This document shows positions 60,458-64,000 of a stretch of DNA of 64,000 nucleotides, in pieces; within the stretch, counting starts at the first letter, position 1, and each line of letters starts with the position of its first letter. The stretch spans positions 16,589,094 to 16,653,093 of the forward strand of contig NC_092563.1 of the NCBI RefSeq assembly GCF_037975245.1, given 5' to 3'. Source of the DNA: Apostichopus japonicus. Its lineage: Eukaryota; Echinodermata; Holothuroidea; Aspidochirotida; Stichopodidae. The notes under the pieces were generated by a model, which searched no databases, had not been told where the DNA came from, and saw nothing but the letters and a program-made list of their open reading frames with translations. The position numbers and the translations under genes are program-made.

Positions 60458-62439
60458 CTACACAATCAGACAGAAAGACATACTGTAAAGCCAGACATTG
60501 AAAATTCCACACAATCACACTCTGACTTTGTGTACAGTGTAATTTCTTACACAATTGAACTTCACAGTAAGTAACTTTTTAATTGCCCACCACAAAAATG
60601 TGTGGGTCTATTTAAAGTCATAACAACAGGTTTTACTGTATATACAAAGAGATTCTGGTGCAATCAATGCTAAACTGATTGGTCATATTGAGAAACTCCA
60701 CAAGTGGTCTTTTATGACTAACTTCAAATTGGACAACTCCCATCAGCAGTGCCAACTATTAATATTAACGACAATTGCTATAGAGATTATTAAGGAAAAT
60801 TTAAATGCATTATACTATCTACCCACCCATGTAATGATGTAAACTTAAACAGAGACACACAAAAAGCTCAATTTGAATTGACATCCATTCCCTTTCTTGA
60901 TTGTATCGAAGGAAATGTGTATGATCCATGGTCACAGACTACAGTGTATACAAGGTAATGTGATTTGCACCTTAACCCTCCCCTCCCCGATCCTCCCCCT
61001 CCCCTCCAGATCCTCCCCACATGCCCCCCACCAAAAGAAATAATTATTAAAGAAACGTTACCAACTGTAAGGGTTGGACACCTTGGTAGAGCACTGGATT
61101 TATAATGCTGAGATCACCGACCGAAAATTCTTGTCTAAATTAATAGCAAAACAATTCCTCTTTGGCTCTTTTTTCAAAATTTCCTAATTCAGAGTGTAAA
61201 CCCAAACTAACATACACCGATGGGAAAACAAATTAGTGTCTGAGTGCATGTATAATAAGAGATAGGTACTAAGAGACTAGTGAAATATATTTAGTATCGA
61301 CTAAGTGATGGATCATGTTACAGTAAAATCTGACATACTCCCCCACATGATGTTCTATCGCAAGAAAAAGTGTCCGGGGGCATGTCGCTTGCCTGCACAT
61401 GTTTTAACATTTAGTTTGCATGGTGATACAAAAGAAAACTTGGTACAGCCAACAACCCCAAGTAGTACATTCCACTTGGCAGAAAAAAAAAGAAGCAGAT
61501 TTCCTGAACTGGAAATCAGAGGCAAAATGGGACGTGAGGGAAGACGGAATCTCTCTCAAGCGATTTACTTTTGAATTAAAGTGAGACTCTGCCTTTTCTG
61601 TTCCCAACATTGACCCTAAAGCTATTGAGTGGGATACTGTATTAAGATGGACATGAGAATGAGGTTCCAAACAGGAGACCCATCTGCTCCTCTGAAACCC
61701 TAGCTTTGCATATCCCCCTCTCCCCCCCCAAACCCCCATCCAATTCTACCTGATTTCTACAAATAAAACTGCATGCAAATGAATATTGAACCATTAATTG
61801 TCTGATAGTCTCTACAGTAACAGAACTATTGTACCGTATGTATAATTAGTACAATACATTTCAATCTCGCTTCATCTCGTAACGTAATCTATCCTGACAT
61901 ACATGTCTTTTTAAAAGAAAATGACATTTATTCGTCAGTCAATTAATATTTCAATACTTTGACGATAAATTAATATGAAGTGTGTACACTGCACTGTGTG
62001 TGTCAGGTTTGGTGATGTCTTTGGCTTTACAAATCAGGACTGACATACTGTACAATAGAAGCTCTGGTTTACATATAATTAGAATATATACTGTACAGTA
62101 ACAGTACATAATATCAGTAGGCCTATATAATGGGTTCAGAATATATACAGTAGCAGTGTACAAACAATTTCGTCATCTTTTTGTCAACATGTTGGGGAAA
62201 AAAATATTCACTAACAAAAGGATTTCCGTGGGAATTAGAAATTATATTAACTGCATTCATTATACTATCTGGCTGAACGATAAAAAAAAAAATTGTTTGC
62301 CCTCAGGTGCAGTTACAATAATAGATGTGAGAAATGGGTAGTGGGAAAAAAGTGTCTTAATTGTGTATAGTAGCACAAAGTTCCACAAGTCGCTACAAAA
62401 GCTGAAACATTCCAAAACTTACTGGTTTTGGATTTACTA
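60458..62439. other. Intron-like stretch
   Basis: Holds a C-rich patch near 60977-61030 and a SINE relic near 61070. A frame at 61404-61739 is unrecognised. Confidence 0.4.
61066..61128 (+). mobile_element. Degraded tRNA-derived SINE head
   Basis: CTTGGTAGAGCACTGGAT resembles a Pol III A box with flanking tRNA sequence, followed by TATAATGCTGAGATCACCGA. The B box is mutated. No intact tRNA can be folded. Confidence 0.4.
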
Positions 62440-62580
62440 GTGACGAGCTTACCTGTCTCCTCACAACCTTAGCACCTCGTTCTACCATGCCTATAATATC
62501 ATGGTAACCTTTAACACTGTGCGCCCTCGATGACCGGTCCCTCTGGTCATTGCCCTTCCTTCTCATGCTAATGTTGTGAG
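62440..62580 (-). repeat. Dispersed repeat, minus-strand copy of an inverted pair
   Basis: The reverse complement aligns with 58870-58992 over more than 100 bp, including GAGGGCGCACAGTGTTAAA and GGTAGAAC/GAGGTGCTAAGG. Candidate exon E2 lies within it. Confidence 0.85.
62453..62490 (-). CDS. Candidate exon E2, 38 nt (overlaps a repeat)
   Basis: Acceptor CATGATATTATAG and strong donor GACAG/GTAAGC on the minus strand; reads MVERGAKVVRRQ, phase 1 in and phase 0 out. It joins E1 as FI-G-MVERG. It sits inside a repeat that has an inverted copy at 58870-58992, where the frame is disrupted. So it may be an exon born from a repeat, or not an exon. Confidence 0.35.
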
Positions 62581-63859
62581 GAAACAGGTGAGTGAGGAGC
62601 AAATTAAATATATACAGTATACTGCGATACCTTCTATGACTTCCCTGTAACATACTGTATTATTAGCAGATGCAACCATCTTTTCAGTACTGGGAGGGAG
62701 AGAGGGGGGGGGGAGGGCTACAATGTTAAGTCATCCAAGGGAGAGCAATTTTGGTAAGATGGAGGGTGCATAGATGTCAAATGGTGCTATATTTTGAAAT
62801 TTTAAACAACATTGAAGAATTTTTCGACAGTTTAGGTTGTACCGCTACATATACATAAACATATAAAAATAAAATAGATCAATGTACTGTACACTAGGAA
62901 TTTTTATAAAATATTAATTCTGCCAGCCAGTGGGAGAGGGGGACTGATCCCCCTGATTTTTTTCTGGGGATGGGGAGGGTGGAGGAGAGGTGCCAGAAGT
63001 ATACAGAGTTGTGCCCCTGAGTATTACAGTACTTGACTGCTTACAAATTTGCCAATTAGTAAAGTTTTGCTCTATACAGAATGTTTGAGTGCATGGACTG
63101 ATGTGACAACTCAAGAGTTAATGTTCAAAGGTCTACAGCAGACTCATAAAACATTTATATTGCTTTAACATGATATGAGCCTGCATTGACATAATTTGTT
63201 TTCAAACATGTGTGACATTTATAAAGGGATTTGGCAGAGGTTTGTTTGATAAAGGTTAGATAGCAGATGTTTTGGTCCAGCAGTTCCACAACTGTCCCCA
63301 AACTGTGATCAATACTTCAATAACACTCCCCTGATGAAAGAAACAGGCTTCTGCAAAACTGAGGTCGTAACTCAAGTCCCTCCCATGGAAAACTTTTTCA
63401 TTCAAAATCAAATTACCACAGGTTAGTGTTGGAGCTTATAGGTTACCGATATCCTCTTCAAAATAATGACCTTGTTTTTTTCCTTCCTTTTTAATTTTTT
63501 TTTTTATGGGAAAATGATTATATTCAATGATCCATTTATTAGTGATGCACAAACACGTGCTTTCAATAATGCACTTCCACAGGTGAAAAATCATAATTCC
63601 TTATTTTATTACCATCCCCCCTTTTTTAAAATCTAATTCTCCAAAAGGGCACATCATGTACCCATGGAGGACTTGAATGAAAGCCACTGTAGGGTCTACC
63701 ATCAGGTGATAAATTATACAGTATTCGGGTAGCAAAAGATTGAAATGGAAAATTGGCAAAAATGCTACAATGAGCTACACAAATTTAAACATGGACAGTA
63801 ATTCCAAAACTTACTGGTTTGGATATTTACGATGATGCCTGCCAAAATGTGAAACTTAC
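62581..63859. other. Intron-like stretch
   Basis: A G tract lies at 62705-62716 and TTCCAAAACTTACTGGTTTG near 63803. No further exon is supported. Confidence 0.4.
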
Positions 63860-63924
63860 CAATGAAAAGAGCTACTTTCAAGTCAGATATATTCACACCA
63901 TACCCACCCCTCTGTATCCCCAAA
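63860..63924 (-). CDS. Candidate exon E1, 65 nt
   Basis: Acceptor TGATATGTTGTCCTAG and strong donor CATTG/GTAAGT on the minus strand. One open frame: LGIQRGGYGVNISDLK then VALFI, entering at phase 2 and leaving at phase 1. Because it enters mid-codon, the gene must continue upstream past the right end of the window. Confidence 0.4.
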
Positions 63925-64000
63925 CTAGGACAACATATCAGTATATATGGCAACTACCTGATGTAATGTACATAATGTATGTCTTATCTGGTAGCACACT

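Larger units (their letters stand above)
49534..63924 (-). other. Candidate multi-exon gene (3' part), unknown product
   Basis: A hand-built model joins E1 63860-63924, E2 62453-62490, E3 60440-60457, E4 58812-58837, E5 57954-57988, optional E6 57541-57562, E7 55710-55751, E8 54707-54771, then E9 52069-52098 and E10 49534-49625. Every junction keeps phase: 1, 0, 0, 2, 1, 2, 2, 1, 1. A shorter version, E5 to E9 directly, also keeps phase. The reading is helical and charged, and ends in an acidic tail with a stop. E1 begins with the third base of a codon, so more exons must lie beyond 64000. I cannot name the protein. Small exons with chance splice-like borders are easy to find in AT-rich DNA, so some members may be false. 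Confidence 0.45.

Overview
This window is eukaryotic nuclear DNA, AT-rich, with long introns or intergenic space and many transposon fossils. It shows no rRNA, no intact tRNA gene, no CRISPR array and no operon structure. Long (TA)n arrays, frequent poly-G/poly-C tracts, tRNA-derived SINE pieces, short hAT-type elements with 8-bp target duplications, and many copies of words such as TAGGCCTA suggest a marine invertebrate, perhaps an echinoderm. That assignment is inference, since no conserved gene could be named.

Layout. 1-7.6 kb is non-coding, with a direct repeat, two related foldback elements and a short hAT element (2307-2652). At 7.6-8.1 kb (minus strand) lies a compact candidate gene: TATA-like box, 80-codon intronless frame and AATAAA signal. 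8.1-29.8 kb is mostly non-coding and holds at least four more hAT-like elements (one nested in another), palindromes and a SINE. Four of the elements, plus a relic, share one internal G/C-rich cassette although their terminal inverted repeats differ. 29.8-32.2 kb is a cluster of (TA)n arrays enclosing duplicated SINE 3' pieces and a CpG-rich ORF. 32.7-35.5 kb holds three minisatellites and a MITE with 24-bp inverted ends. 37.4-49.5 kb is largely unassigned.

From 49.5 to 63.9 kb the minus strand carries very short candidate exons (18-92 nt) with splice-like borders. Their phases and reading frames are mutually consistent and end in an acidic C-terminal exon at 49534-49625. This looks like the 3' end of one multi-exon gene that continues beyond the right edge. 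I do not recognise the product, and the model is by eye. One exon lies inside a repeat that has an inverted copy 3.5 kb away, so it needs testing.

Most long open frames in the window are artefacts of (TA)n, minisatellite or G-rich repeats and were left out.
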